In this document: piece by piece, positions 53,263 to 62,486 of the stretch | Numbering within the stretch: position 1 is the first letter of the stretch | How the letters are laid out: each line of letters opens with the position of its first letter | Source of the DNA: Chitinophaga pinensis | GTDB lineage: Bacteria > Bacteroidota > Bacteroidia > 2-12-FULL-35-15 | Reading direction: 5' to 3' | NCBI GenBank assembly: GCA_945885475.1 | Contig: CAMCYR010000007.1 | Coordinates: 1-64,000, forward strand | Length of the DNA stretch: 64,000 bases | Translations under genes and position numbers: made by a program | Notes under the pieces: model-generated | The model's input: only the letters and a program-made list of their open reading frames with translations | The model's database searches: none | Told to the model about the DNA's origin: nothing

Positions 53263-54186
53263 TTATTTTTTATAGGTGTTGATATGACGTTCTTTTTTTG
53301 TTTCGTAAATATCAGCGATTGTCACAAGGATACCGGTTTCTTCCACTTCACCAAAATGGGTGTTCAATGCTGTTCCGAACATTTTCATTGTAGCAGAAAG
53401 ATTCATGTATGCATTAACAAGTGGAGGAATGTTTTCTCCTTTTTCACGGACATTTTGTCCGAGAATACGATGCGCTTCCTTATAAGACAGTCCCTCAATA
53501 GATTTAAAGAATCCGGTAGTATCTGTTTTTGGTTTCAATGGTTCGATCGGATAGACTAATTTTTCGTTGTCAGGAAAAAAGTAATTCATAAAAGAAAGAA
53601 TATAATCACGGGCATAGATATTAAAATCGGTATACATAGTGACTTTACCATAAAAATGTTTTACATCGGGATTGTCGACAACAATGGCACCGAGACCATC
53701 CCAAAGGTTGTCAAGTGAGAATAAACCTTTACGGTTATCAAAGGAAGGTTGATATTTCGGTTGAACAAATGACCTTCCCAATTCGATAGTTTCAGGAACA
53801 TATTTTTGTACAAATGTGTCCGAAAAATCAAATAGTTCAGTCGTAGCAACATGAACGACCCCATTAATAACGGGAGCATCCTTCAATTTAATATACCGAT
53901 ATCCGCCAACAATTTCCTGTTCTTCAGGATTCCAAACGATCAATTGTTTGTATGGAGCATCAGCCGTATCAAACTCGTCTATATCAATTTCGTGACCGGT
54001 ACCACCACCCGCAACGCGAAACGTATGCTCACGTAGGCGTGCAATCTCTCTCATCACATTGGGGGAATCATGATGTGTAATGATGTATATATGATTATCA
54101 CCATTATTCGTTTCGCGGATAAACTTATCAGCCGAAAGTTCAGCTACAAGAATACTTTTTGCAATCGGTTCTATAATTGGGTTCAT
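53263..54186 (-). CDS. N-acyltransferase (GNAT/hemolysin-like, GlsB/OlsB-type)
   Basis: The 307-residue protein is of the acyltransferase family that makes the N-acyl bond of amino-acid lipids. It has HTFRVAGGGTGHEIDIDEFD near the start, VGGYRYIKLKDAP, the TIELGRSFVQPKYQPSFDNR motif and NLWDGLGAIVVDNPDVKHFY. In Bacteroides the paired genes glsB and glsA make glycine lipids; GlsB adds the first acyl chain. The gene follows an O-acyltransferase gene with a single base between them, the same pairing. Substrate amino acid (glycine or ornithine) cannot be read from the sequence. Confidence 0.8.
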   Translation of the reverse strand: MNPIIEPIAKSILVAELSADKFIRETNNGDNHIYIITHHDSPNVMREIARLREHTFRVAGGGTGHEIDIDEFDTADAPYKQLIVWNPEEQEIVGGYRYIKLKDAPVINGVVHVATTELFDFSDTFVQKYVPETIELGRSFVQPKYQPSFDNRKGLFSLDNLWDGLGAIVVDNPDVKHFYGKVTMYTDFNIYARDYILSFMNYFFPDNEKLVYPIEPLKPKTDTTGFFKSIEGLSYKEAHRILGQNVREKGENIPPLVNAYMNLSATMKMFGTALNTHFGEVEETGILVTIADIYETKKERHINTYKK

Positions 54187-54187
54187 A

Positions 54188-55081
54188 TTATTTATTTGAA
54201 ACGAAATCTTTTTTTACCGTGGGCAGCATTTTTGAAGTATCACCCGATTTTAAAGCATATACATGCTGTTTCACTCTTTCCGACCAATATTCAGCCGATT
54301 TGTCTTTCGTAAATATTTCCCACGAAATAGCCTCACCGAATGTAAAGGTAAGTGTTTTACCTCTCTGTTTATACATTTCATCCACCAAATAAAACATTTC
54401 GATATTTGCTTTAATACCTATTTTTTTTCTCCAATACGCCAAGTTATAAAAAAACGTAGAATTCGTTCCATGAATATGAACAGGAATAATATTTTTTTTA
54501 TACTGAACAGCCTTCGTAATAAAACTTTTTTTCCAGACAAGATCCTCTATTCTTCCATCCTTTTGTTTTCTGGAAACAAGTCCGGCAGGGAACAACAACA
54601 AACAATTATCAGAAGCATAGATCTCTTCAAATTTTTTGGAGTATTCCGTAGAATTTTTTCCATGCTTATTAACTGGAATTAAAATAGAAGATAAATTTTT
54701 GAAAGCCATCAACAGATCGTTCACAAAAAATTTTATGTCTTTACGATATTCTCCAACAACATCCATAAAAGCGATTCCATCAAGTCCACCGAGAGGGTGA
54801 TTGGCCGTCATGATAACACCTCCGCTTTGGGGAATATTTTCGTCCCCTTTTACGGCAATTGCAACTTTAAACTCCTCAATTGCAGCATCTACAAAATCGT
54901 GCCCGAATCGGTTCTTATATCGTTCAACAGCTTCATTCAATTCATCCTGATGAACAGTCCGGATAACATATCTCAGTATAAAACCAGGAAGAATTTTTAA
55001 CAGCTTAGGATTTTTACCTGCAATCGCTTTTTCGACATCAATAAATTTTTCAGATTTAATATTTGCAGGTTGCTCGGTCAT
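54188..55081 (-). CDS. Lysophospholipid-type O-acyltransferase (GlsA/OlsA-like)
   Basis: The 297-residue protein has the HX4D acyltransferase motif in TANHPLGGLDGIAFMD, the downstream LLLFPAGLVSRKQKD motif and VKKSFITKAVQYKKNIIPV-like block, typical of the 1-acyl-glycerol-3-phosphate acyltransferase superfamily. It lies one base upstream of the GNAT-type acyltransferase, and this paired layout supports a role in the second acylation of glycine- or ornithine-lipids. It could also act in general phospholipid synthesis, but the tight pairing argues against that. Confidence 0.8.
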   Translation of the reverse strand: MTEQPANIKSEKFIDVEKAIAGKNPKLLKILPGFILRYVIRTVHQDELNEAVERYKNRFGHDFVDAAIEEFKVAIAVKGDENIPQSGGVIMTANHPLGGLDGIAFMDVVGEYRKDIKFFVNDLLMAFKNLSSILIPVNKHGKNSTEYSKKFEEIYASDNCLLLFPAGLVSRKQKDGRIEDLVWKKSFITKAVQYKKNIIPVHIHGTNSTFFYNLAYWRKKIGIKANIEMFYLVDEMYKQRGKTLTFTFGEAISWEIFTKDKSAEYWSERVKQHVYALKSGDTSKMLPTVKKDFVSNK

Positions 55082-55144
55082 AAATTGTATTTTGAATATA
55101 CTATTCCTCCGTAAAAATAAGGAATAATACCAAAAATGGAAACC

Positions 55145-55807
55145 CTATTCAGGATTGGTAATAAACGAATACGTTGTTTTTTGATATTTCTCATTCATCA
55201 GCATCTCTCTCATTTTAACGGACGTATCAAAAGGGCCATCAACAAGGGCCAGATTAACAAGCCATGCGGGGATATTTCCACCGGGATTAACCAGCAATTC
55301 ATAGTTCACCTCTACAAAACCATTTTTCAAGGGAATGAGTGTCCATAATGCTCTGAATTCCCGAACACGCACATGTCCTTTTACCAAAGGAATATAATCG
55401 GGTATAGAGTTCACCTTTTGGTAAACGATCTTTGTTTTTTTATCCTGAAAGGAATTTACTTCAAGGATCATATCACGGTTATCAACGGGCCAGGGAGCAA
55501 CGACAGTCTGGTAACGAATAATATGATTATCGGAATCTTTTTTCAGCGCCATTGACTTTTCACATCGGTATACCCATTTGGGAAACGATTCAAAATCATT
55601 TAATAAAGCAATAATACTTGACAAGGACGTTTTGATCTGGTAAACCGCTTTTAATTCTTTGTATTTAGAATTTTCAGGAGTACGGGTATAAATCGTGATT
55701 CCATTTTCGATTTTTTTGAGTTGCCAGTTGTAAGTATTCTGAAAGCTTGAAAGCGTAATAAAAAGAAGAAAAAAAAGAAATAAAGATACTGTTTTAGTGT
55801 TTTTCAT
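55145..55807 (-). CDS. Secreted START-domain protein
   Basis: The protein of about 220 residues has a signal peptide or N-terminal membrane helix (MKNTKTVSLFLFFLLFITLS) and a START-type lipid-binding fold: NGITIYTRTPENSKYKELKA, FPKWVYRCEKSMALKK, VAPWPVDNRDMILEV, FRALWTLIPLKNGFVEVNYE and LVDGPFDTSVKMREML. These are the family positions. START proteins bind lipids, and the nearby amino-acid-lipid acyltransferases make a lipid-related role plausible. The ATG at 55807 replaces a TTG three codons upstream. Confidence 0.82.
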   Translation of the reverse strand: MKNTKTVSLFLFFLLFITLSSFQNTYNWQLKKIENGITIYTRTPENSKYKELKAVYQIKTSLSSIIALLNDFESFPKWVYRCEKSMALKKDSDNHIIRYQTVVAPWPVDNRDMILEVNSFQDKKTKIVYQKVNSIPDYIPLVKGHVRVREFRALWTLIPLKNGFVEVNYELLVNPGGNIPAWLVNLALVDGPFDTSVKMREMLMNEKYQKTTYSFITNPE

Positions 55808-56028
55808 AAAATGCAATGCTTACAAATGGCTTAAACGAACTTATTTACGATACTAATAAAAGTTGAAATTAAATGATATGAATTCCTAGTAAATAAAACC
55901 TTTCATTTGGCTTGTATATTTGAGAGTAAAATTTCTCTCCTATACATTGAAATATAAAGATAAAATTACAATAAAATAACAAACCTAACATTGTAATAAA
56001 AATCACTTCAAAACATTTTATCGGGCTA

Positions 56029-56058
56029 TTGCTATTCGAAAAAGAAATCTTATCTTTG
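56029..56058 (+). promoter_or_regulatory. Promoter for the two-gene secreted-protein unit
   Basis: TTG (56029-56031), 19 bases, TATCTTTG (56051-56058) fits the Bacteroidota consensus and lies 26 bases before the ATG at 56085. Confidence 0.6.
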
Positions 56059-56084
56059 TTTTAAAAATTATAACTCTCCACATT

Positions 56085-56486
56085 ATGAATCAATGCTTTA
56101 GCATAAAAATCTTAATGATTTTCGTAGAACTATTTATTATTTCTAGTGGATTTTCTCAAGTAGCTTCTTCGTCAAAATTAAACGACCCTTTTCAAAACGC
56201 GGTTATTTTATCCCATTATTCAACGACTGATCTTGCCGCCATTCAAGTAAGTGACACTGTAAAATACAATACTATCCTTTACTATTACACTCAATCTTTC
56301 TTATTAGAAACGATAGCTTGTTCCAACTGTATTGCGTTTGATGCTTCTAAATTTGATGTTTCTACTTACGAACGTTTTAGAAAAAAGAGTGAACGATATA
56401 CTAGAGTATACGATAAATATGGATTTAAACTTACTTTATTATCGATTGATGAATTAACCTATAAACTGCCGATACATAACCAATGA
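56085..56486 (+). CDS. Secreted hypothetical protein paired with a T9SS cargo protein
   Basis: The 133-residue protein has a signal peptide (to about GFSQ, residue 25) and no sorting domain. The mature part has two Cys four apart (ACSNC near residue 90) and a Tyr/Ser-rich C-terminus. I do not recognise it. Its stop overlaps the start of the next gene by 4 bases (ATGA), so they are translated together, and it could be a partner or processing factor of that cargo. Confidence 0.7.
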   Translation: MNQCFSIKILMIFVELFIISSGFSQVASSSKLNDPFQNAVILSHYSTTDLAAIQVSDTVKYNTILYYYTQSFLLETIACSNCIAFDASKFDVSTYERFRKKSERYTRVYDKYGFKLTLLSIDELTYKLPIHNQ

Positions 56487-58375
56487 TTGTTGTGCAAAAA
56501 CATACAAGCTTCATAAGAAGAGTACTTGCTATTACTTTTTTACTTTTTGCGTTTAACAGCTATATATATGCCCAAACAGACTTGTGCGCTGGTGCGCCTG
56601 TCATACCAATTAATTCAACTTGTGTTACTACTACTTATAGCGTTCCGGGTACATTTGGAGTTGAAATTGCACTTCCAAGTTGTGTTGGTGCATCTATCCG
56701 AGATGGATGGTATACTTTTACGACAAACGCTACTCAAACGTTTATTACAATAGTTTGTACAACCAATAGAAATGTAGGCATAGCTGTTTATACTGGTGCT
56801 TGCGGTACCTTAGTAGAAGCTGGTTGTAGAAATTCAGCTGGAGGAGGAGGAACAGAAACCCTAAATATGACAGTAACTCCTAGTACTACCTATTATTTAA
56901 GAATTTCCAGGGTGAATAGCACTGCTACGAATAGTATGACCGGAAACGTTTGTATCATTAGTCCTATTACTACAACTACTTGCTCTGCTACTTTTACGGA
57001 TACAGGCGGTGGTGCGGGAAATTATTCGAATAATCAAAACTATACTGTAATTTATTGTCCTAGCACACCAGGACAATGTGTTCAAGCAGCATTCACTTCT
57101 TTTGCATTGGAAAGCGGATGGGATTTTTTGACTGTATACAACGGCAACTCTCCACTGGCTGCCCAATTGCCTGGCAGTCCATATTCAGCTACTTCACCTG
57201 GCACAATAATAGGTACAACACTCAATACTTCAGGTTGTCTTACTTTCACTTTTAGTTCTGATGGAAGCAATACCAATACTGGATGGTCTGCCAACATCAC
57301 TTGCGCAACTTGTGTAACACCTCCAGCAGCAGTTGTTGAAGATTGCAATGGAGGAACAACCGTATGTAATGATGCTGCATTTGTTGGCAATAGTGGAGGT
57401 GCTGGAAATGTTGTGGATCTCAACTCTACTAATGATGGCTGTTTAGCAGGAGAAAATCAATCATCTTGGTATTATTTTTCTGCAACTTCAGCAGGAACTA
57501 TTTCATTAAATATTACGCCATCCGTCCTTACTGATGATTATGATTTTGCGATTTGGGGTCCGGGTGCAATAACTTGTCCACCTGTTGGGGCGCCTATTAG
57601 ATGCTCTTGGGCGGCAGTTACTGGAATTACAGGATTAAATGCAGCTTCACCAGAAACTTCTGAAGGTGTTGGAGGTGATGGATTTGTTAATTCAATCAAT
57701 GCGACTGCAGGCAGCCAATATGTTTTGGTTGTTGACAATTATACCAGTTCCTCAGCTCCATTTACTTTAGATTGGACATTAACAGCTGGAGCATCATTAA
57801 ATTGCACTCCGCTTCCTGTTGAACTGATTCGTTTTAACGCTATCGTTAATGCTAGTAAAGTTGATATTAATTGGGCAACAGCTTCTGAAATAAACAATGA
57901 TTATTTTAGTGTTGAACGCAGTAAAGATGGGATTGTTTTTGAAGAAGTTCTTAAGGTTGATGGGGCAGGAAATAGTTCTTCAATGATTAATTATTTTGAA
58001 GTGGATTACCATCCAATTGTAGGTGTTTCATATTACCGTTTAAAACAAAGAGATTTTAATGGTGTGGATATTTATTCAAGCATTGTTCCAGTTAGATACC
58101 AGCCAAATGGAAACTTTGGATTCTCTTTATTTCCAAATCCAGGAGAAGCAAAAGATATAAAAATTGAGTTGAGTGCTGTAAAAGGACAAAACATTTTAGT
58201 GGTAGTGAGAGATATTGCTGGAAGAGAATTTTACTCTAAAGTTTTTATTACAGAAACAGATGGAAATAAAACTGAAGCGATTGAAATAGAAAGCACTCTT
58301 GCTCCAGGAATCTATATGGTAACAGCTTCTAGTAAAGATGCTTCCTTCAGCAAAAAACTGGTTATTATGAAGTAA
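56483..58375 (+). CDS. T9SS cargo protein with CUB domain
   Basis: The 630-residue protein has a signal peptide (to about SYIYAQ), a region like bacterial pre-peptidase domains (about 35-155), a CUB-type domain (about 160-270, TFTDTGGGAGNYSNNQNYTV ... GWDFLTVYNGNSPLAAQ ... TFTFSSDGSNTNTGW), a further beta domain (about 285-435), a WATASEINNDYFSVERSKDG linker common in these cargo proteins, and a type A sorting domain (FSLFPNPGEAKDIKI ... APGIYMVTASS ... KLVIMK). It is Thr/Ser/Gly-rich and likely an adhesin or matrix protein. Its stop is 3 bases from the convergent hemH stop. Confidence 0.85.
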   Translation: MIVVQKHTSFIRRVLAITFLLFAFNSYIYAQTDLCAGAPVIPINSTCVTTTYSVPGTFGVEIALPSCVGASIRDGWYTFTTNATQTFITIVCTTNRNVGIAVYTGACGTLVEAGCRNSAGGGGTETLNMTVTPSTTYYLRISRVNSTATNSMTGNVCIISPITTTTCSATFTDTGGGAGNYSNNQNYTVIYCPSTPGQCVQAAFTSFALESGWDFLTVYNGNSPLAAQLPGSPYSATSPGTIIGTTLNTSGCLTFTFSSDGSNTNTGWSANITCATCVTPPAAVVEDCNGGTTVCNDAAFVGNSGGAGNVVDLNSTNDGCLAGENQSSWYYFSATSAGTISLNITPSVLTDDYDFAIWGPGAITCPPVGAPIRCSWAAVTGITGLNAASPETSEGVGGDGFVNSINATAGSQYVLVVDNYTSSSAPFTLDWTLTAGASLNCTPLPVELIRFNAIVNASKVDINWATASEINNDYFSVERSKDGIVFEEVLKVDGAGNSSSMINYFEVDYHPIVGVSYYRLKQRDFNGVDIYSSIVPVRYQPNGNFGFSLFPNPGEAKDIKIELSAVKGQNILVVVRDIAGREFYSKVFITETDGNKTEAIEIESTLAPGIYMVTASSKDASFSKKLVIMK

Positions 58376-58378
58376 AAA

Positions 58379-59398
58379 CTATCCGTTTGCCTTCAAAACC
58401 ATATTCTTCAAGGCCTTGATCCAGATAGGCGAATCATTCAAGCTCTCGACCAAGGTTACTTTATTTCCACCATGTTCTTTAAATATCTCATCGTATTCAG
58501 CACCGATCTCATAGATTGTTTCCAAGCAGTCTGCAACAAATGCAGGAGAAAAAACAAGAATATTTTTCATTCCCTCTTTGGCTTTTGCTTCAACCACCTT
58601 ATCGCTGTAAGGCTTGATCCATTTATTATCTAAGCGCGATTGAAAAGTTGTTTCGAATTTTCCTTGAGGAATATTTAACCTTTTCACCAATTGACGAGTT
58701 GTTTCAAAACAATTGGCACGATAACAATATTGATTTTTTTCAGTTATGGTATCGCAACAGCTTCCTAATTTGCATGAGTCAGCGCCATAATGGGCTGAAC
58801 CTTTCATAATATGCCGTTCCGGCAAACCGTGGTAACTAAAAACAAAATAATCATAGGCACTTAAATCATATTTTTGCGCACGATCAACACAAGCATCAAT
58901 AAAATCGGGATTGTCATAAAACTTGGAGATCACTTCAATGGAGGGAGTTACGTCCCAATTTTTCATCAAGCGCATCGCTTCGGTAACAGAAGAACCTGTA
59001 CTGGAAGATGCATATTGCGGGTATAGTGGAATCATTATAATCTTCTCCACTTGAGCGGCTTTCAATGCATTTAGAGCTAGTTCTAAACTTGGGTTCTGAT
59101 AGCGCATACCCAATTCAACAATAAAATTTTCACCCAATTCTTTTTGCAAAAGATCTTTCATCTTCATGCTGTTTATCAGCAGAGGAGAACCATCTTTTGT
59201 CCAGATCGCCTTGTATAATTTTGCAGATTTAAAAGAACGAAAGGGAACGATGATACCGTTCACCAAAATAAAACGAGCAATCGGATTGATATCAATCACG
59301 CGCGGGTCGTTCAAAAATTGTGTTAAATAAGTTCTGACATCTGAGGTCTTCGGACTATCAGGCGTACCTAAATTTATTAATAGTATTCCTGTTTTCAT
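58379..59398 (-). CDS. hemH: Ferrochelatase
   Basis: HemH inserts iron into protoporphyrin IX. The 339-residue protein has LLINLGTPDSP at the start, the catalytic His in FSYHGLPERH, a Cys-rich insertion (CKLGSCCDTITEKNQYCYRA, then C) and the acid-rich C-terminal FSPAFVADCLETIYEIGAEY. The Cys cluster may bind a metal or an iron-sulfur cluster, as in some ferrochelatases. It is the last of a minus-strand series with lnt and lpdA (gap to lpdA is 9 bases). Confidence 0.95.
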   Translation of the reverse strand: MKTGILLINLGTPDSPKTSDVRTYLTQFLNDPRVIDINPIARFILVNGIIVPFRSFKSAKLYKAIWTKDGSPLLINSMKMKDLLQKELGENFIVELGMRYQNPSLELALNALKAAQVEKIIMIPLYPQYASSSTGSSVTEAMRLMKNWDVTPSIEVISKFYDNPDFIDACVDRAQKYDLSAYDYFVFSYHGLPERHIMKGSAHYGADSCKLGSCCDTITEKNQYCYRANCFETTRQLVKRLNIPQGKFETTFQSRLDNKWIKPYSDKVVEAKAKEGMKNILVFSPAFVADCLETIYEIGAEYDEIFKEHGGNKVTLVESLNDSPIWIKALKNMVLKANG

Positions 59399-59407
59399 GT
59401 TTCAAGA

Positions 59408-60811
59408 TTAAATATGCAAAGCACGTTTAGCGGTTGCATCCAAACAAGCTTCTTTCAATGATTCTGTGTATGTTGGATGCGCATGGCTCATGCGAGCAAT
59501 ATCTTCTGCGCTAGCGCGGAATTCCATGGCAACAACAGCTTCTGCGATCACATCAGCAACGCGAGGTCCAATCATATGTACACCTAAAATTTCATCCGTT
59601 GTTTCGTCCGCCAATACTTTTACAAAACCATCGGTATCCATAGAAGCACGTGCACGACCACTTGCTTTAAAGGGAAAACTTCCTACTTTGTATTTTTTTC
59701 CCTGCTCCTTCAATTGTTCTTCAGTGAATCCAACAGCAGCAACTTCCGGCCAAGTATATACAACTCCCGGAATCAAATTATAATTGATATGCGGTTTTTG
59801 TCCTGCAATAATTTCGGCAACAAAAGTACCTTCTTCTTCCGCTTTATGAGCTAACATAGCACCTTTAACAACATCACCGATCGCATAAATACCGGCTACA
59901 TTCGTTTGCAGATGTGCATCCGTTTCTATTCTTCCTCTGTCATCCATTTTCACTCCGGCTTTATCTAAACCGAGATTATCAGTATATGGTTTACGTCCAA
60001 CAGAAACGAGACAATAGTCTCCTTTTAATTCCAGCTTTTCACCCTTTGCATTGTCAGCAGAAACAATAACTTCATTCCCCTTTACTACTGCACCGGTTAC
60101 CTTATGATTAAAATGAAATTCAAATCCGATTTTTTTCAAACTCTTTTGAAGCTCTTTACCTAATGCACCATCCATAGTACTGATGATCCCACCAGTAAAT
60201 TCCACAACAGAAATCTTTGCACCCAAACGGGCATAAACAGAACCTAATTCCAGTCCGATCACACCGCCACCGATAATCACCATATGCTTCGGTACTTCCG
60301 TCATTTCCAATGCTTCAGTTGACGTGATAACACGTTTTTTATCAATCTCAATTCCTTTTAAAGAAGCCGGTTTTGAACCGGTAGCAATAATTGTTTTGTC
60401 TGCTTCAATTTGTGTTTTTTTACCCTCAGCGGAAGCGATTTCAATTGTATTTTTATTAACAAAAGACCCGTGACCTGTAAAAACAGAGATCTTATTCTTC
60501 TTCATTAAAAAATTAATGCCATCGCATGTTTGTTTAACAACCTCACCTTTACGTTTGATCATTTGAGCAAGATTCACTTTCACATCTTTCACATCAATAC
60601 CATGCTCAGCAAAAGTATGTGTAGCATTATGAAAATGTTCAGAAGAGTCTAATAAAGCCTTAGAAGGGATACATCCAACATTTAAACACGTTCCGCCAAG
60701 TGTCGAATAACGTTCTACGATTGCAGTTTTCATTCCTAACTGAGCACAACGGATTGCGGCAACATATCCACCTGGTCCTGAACCAATAACTACAACATCA
60801 TATTTTTCCAT
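59408..60811 (-). CDS. lpdA: Dihydrolipoyl dehydrogenase (E3)
   Basis: This flavoprotein re-oxidises lipoamide in 2-oxoacid dehydrogenase complexes, including the pyruvate dehydrogenase whose E1-alpha and E2 are encoded at 12-15 kb. The roughly 467-residue protein has the FAD motif VVIGSGPGGYVAA, redox-active C42/C47 (GGTCLNVGCIPSK), the NAD-site VIIGGGVIGLELGSVY, and the C-terminal active-site pair in MSHAHPTYTESLKEA. The ATG at 60811 (MEKYDVVVIG) is used in place of an unlikely start 16 codons upstream. It precedes hemH and follows lnt by 51 bases. Confidence 0.96.
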   Translation of the reverse strand: MEKYDVVVIGSGPGGYVAAIRCAQLGMKTAIVERYSTLGGTCLNVGCIPSKALLDSSEHFHNATHTFAEHGIDVKDVKVNLAQMIKRKGEVVKQTCDGINFLMKKNKISVFTGHGSFVNKNTIEIASAEGKKTQIEADKTIIATGSKPASLKGIEIDKKRVITSTEALEMTEVPKHMVIIGGGVIGLELGSVYARLGAKISVVEFTGGIISTMDGALGKELQKSLKKIGFEFHFNHKVTGAVVKGNEVIVSADNAKGEKLELKGDYCLVSVGRKPYTDNLGLDKAGVKMDDRGRIETDAHLQTNVAGIYAIGDVVKGAMLAHKAEEEGTFVAEIIAGQKPHINYNLIPGVVYTWPEVAAVGFTEEQLKEQGKKYKVGSFPFKASGRARASMDTDGFVKVLADETTDEILGVHMIGPRVADVIAEAVVAMEFRASAEDIARMSHAHPTYTESLKEACLDATAKRALHI

Positions 60812-60861
60812 AATCAATAAAATTAAATAAATATTAATCCCAAAAATAAGGACGCACAAAA

Positions 60862-62457
60862 TTACGATTTTTTAATAATCTTAAAGCGAATTAACGAAGA
60901 ATAAATAATCAATAGAAATGCTGTATACATTGCAACACGACCAATATAATCACCAAAACGGGTATAAAAAGTAAGTTCATTTTTTAAAGTTACACTACCG
61001 GAAATGACAGCAGGTACCCAATAGTCAGTCGCTTGCAAAATTTCTCCGCTCGGATCGATAAAACAAGAAATGCCTGTATTGGCAGAACGGGCAATCCACC
61101 TGCGGTTTTCAATCGCACGCAGACGACCCAACTTTAAATGTTGAATATGTCCGGCCGTATTCCCCCACCAGCCATCATTGGTAATGATGGAGATGAAGGT
61201 TGCTCCTTTTTTTACATAATCCGTCACAAATTCGCCATACACACTTTCATAGCAAATTATGGGAGCAATAATTGCAGAATGATCAGAAGAGTTGAAAACA
61301 GTTCTGTAAGTCTGAGAACCTAAACTACCGGTTGTTCCGCCCATCTCCAGGGCAAACTCTTCAAAGTATTTAAAAATAAACTGCAAGGGCATTTGTTCCA
61401 CACCTGGTACTAATTTGGATTTGTGATACTTTTGAATTTGTTGGCGACTATCTACTTGGAAGGCCGTATTAAAAACATCATAATAACCCTCTCCATTCGA
61501 AAATTTTCTAGCAGTAGTAGAAATGTCTTCAGTTTGTCTGTATGCTTTTGCCGTTGCCGCTCCGATAATCACTTTTAATTTAGGGAAAGGAACAATAAAT
61601 TTCTTGATCGTGTTTAACGATTTTGATTTTTCCAATTCATCCTCCCAAATATCCTCGATAAGTGCCGTTTCCGGGAAGATGACATAATCGGTTGTAGAGT
61701 CAACTTTGAGAGATGCTAAGTCCAGCATTTTTTGAAGCTGCTGTTCATAAGAGCCTGTAAATTTTTCGTTATAAGGATCGATATTGGGTTGAACAATTAC
61801 AACCTTTTGTTGTCCGATCCCTTTTTCATATTTATCCTTTGGATATAAAAGAAAAACTGAAAACAGGATTGGCAATAAAATGAGAGAAGCGATCGCAATG
61901 AATTTGTTTTTTGTCCTTTCAGCAGTTAACAAAGAAAAAAGCAAACAATTAATGGTGAGTACCCATAAACTGCCGCCCAATATCCCTGTGTATTCATACC
62001 ATTGGATCAAGGATGTACTATCTGCGAAAGCGTTACCAATAGAGAGCCAGGTCCAGGTGATTTGATCACCATGATACAGAAATTCAAATGTAATCCATAA
62101 AGAAATAAAAATCAGATAGCCCCACTTTTGTCCGATTCGTTTTTTTACTTTATGAAAAAATAAAAAAACAAGTGCCATAAATAGAGAATTCAGAACGATG
62201 GCCATAGCGGCTCCTCCCCAAGAAGCATTTTTTAACCACCAGGTCGTTAATATATTCCAAGTAAAAAAAGATAGGTATGCAGTAAAGAAAACGATGCGGG
62301 ATTTAAATTTATCCGGGTTAGAAAACACAGTGTGCTCTATCAACAACAAAGGAATGAATGCAAAAAATAGGAGAGCAATCCAGCCATGAGGAAACCATGC
62401 GAATGCTAAAAGCAGTCCGGATAGAATTGACAATAGGTATAGCTGGTATTTTTTCAA
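60862..62457 (-). CDS. lnt: Apolipoprotein N-acyltransferase
   Basis: Lnt adds the third acyl chain to lipoproteins at the inner membrane. The 531-residue protein has an N-terminal multi-pass membrane part (about 1-210) and a nitrilase-like periplasmic domain with the catalytic triad in context: VIFPETALIEDI (Glu), QKYHKSKLVPGVE (Lys) and ICYESVYGEFV (Cys). GWWGNTAGHIQHLKLGRLRA and RANTGISCFIDP-like sequences are conserved. The start is the TTG at 62457, because a stop codon immediately precedes it and the next Met is about 80 codons in. GldB, GldJ and other lipoproteins here are potential clients. Confidence 0.94.
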   Translation of the reverse strand: MKKYQLYLLSILSGLLLAFAWFPHGWIALLFFAFIPLLLIEHTVFSNPDKFKSRIVFFTAYLSFFTWNILTTWWLKNASWGGAAMAIVLNSLFMALVFLFFHKVKKRIGQKWGYLIFISLWITFEFLYHGDQITWTWLSIGNAFADSTSLIQWYEYTGILGGSLWVLTINCLLFSLLTAERTKNKFIAIASLILLPILFSVFLLYPKDKYEKGIGQQKVVIVQPNIDPYNEKFTGSYEQQLQKMLDLASLKVDSTTDYVIFPETALIEDIWEDELEKSKSLNTIKKFIVPFPKLKVIIGAATAKAYRQTEDISTTARKFSNGEGYYDVFNTAFQVDSRQQIQKYHKSKLVPGVEQMPLQFIFKYFEEFALEMGGTTGSLGSQTYRTVFNSSDHSAIIAPIICYESVYGEFVTDYVKKGATFISIITNDGWWGNTAGHIQHLKLGRLRAIENRRWIARSANTGISCFIDPSGEILQATDYWVPAVISGSVTLKNELTFYTRFGDYIGRVAMYTAFLLIIYSSLIRFKIIKKS

Positions 62458-62473
62458 TTAAATTTTTGTTGAC

Positions 62474-62481
62474 AAAGATAA
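62474..62481 (-). promoter_or_regulatory. Possible -7 element for lnt-lpdA-hemH
   Basis: TATCTTTG on the minus strand lies 16 bases upstream of the lnt TTG start. No clear TTG is at 19-20 bases, so only part of a promoter is supported. Confidence 0.35.
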
Positions 62482-62486
62482 TAAAA

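Noticed and set aside
57538-57738. Minus-strand open frames inside the CUB cargo gene (also 56897-57423)
   Set aside because: They lie antisense to a complete T9SS cargo gene and lack any supporting signal.
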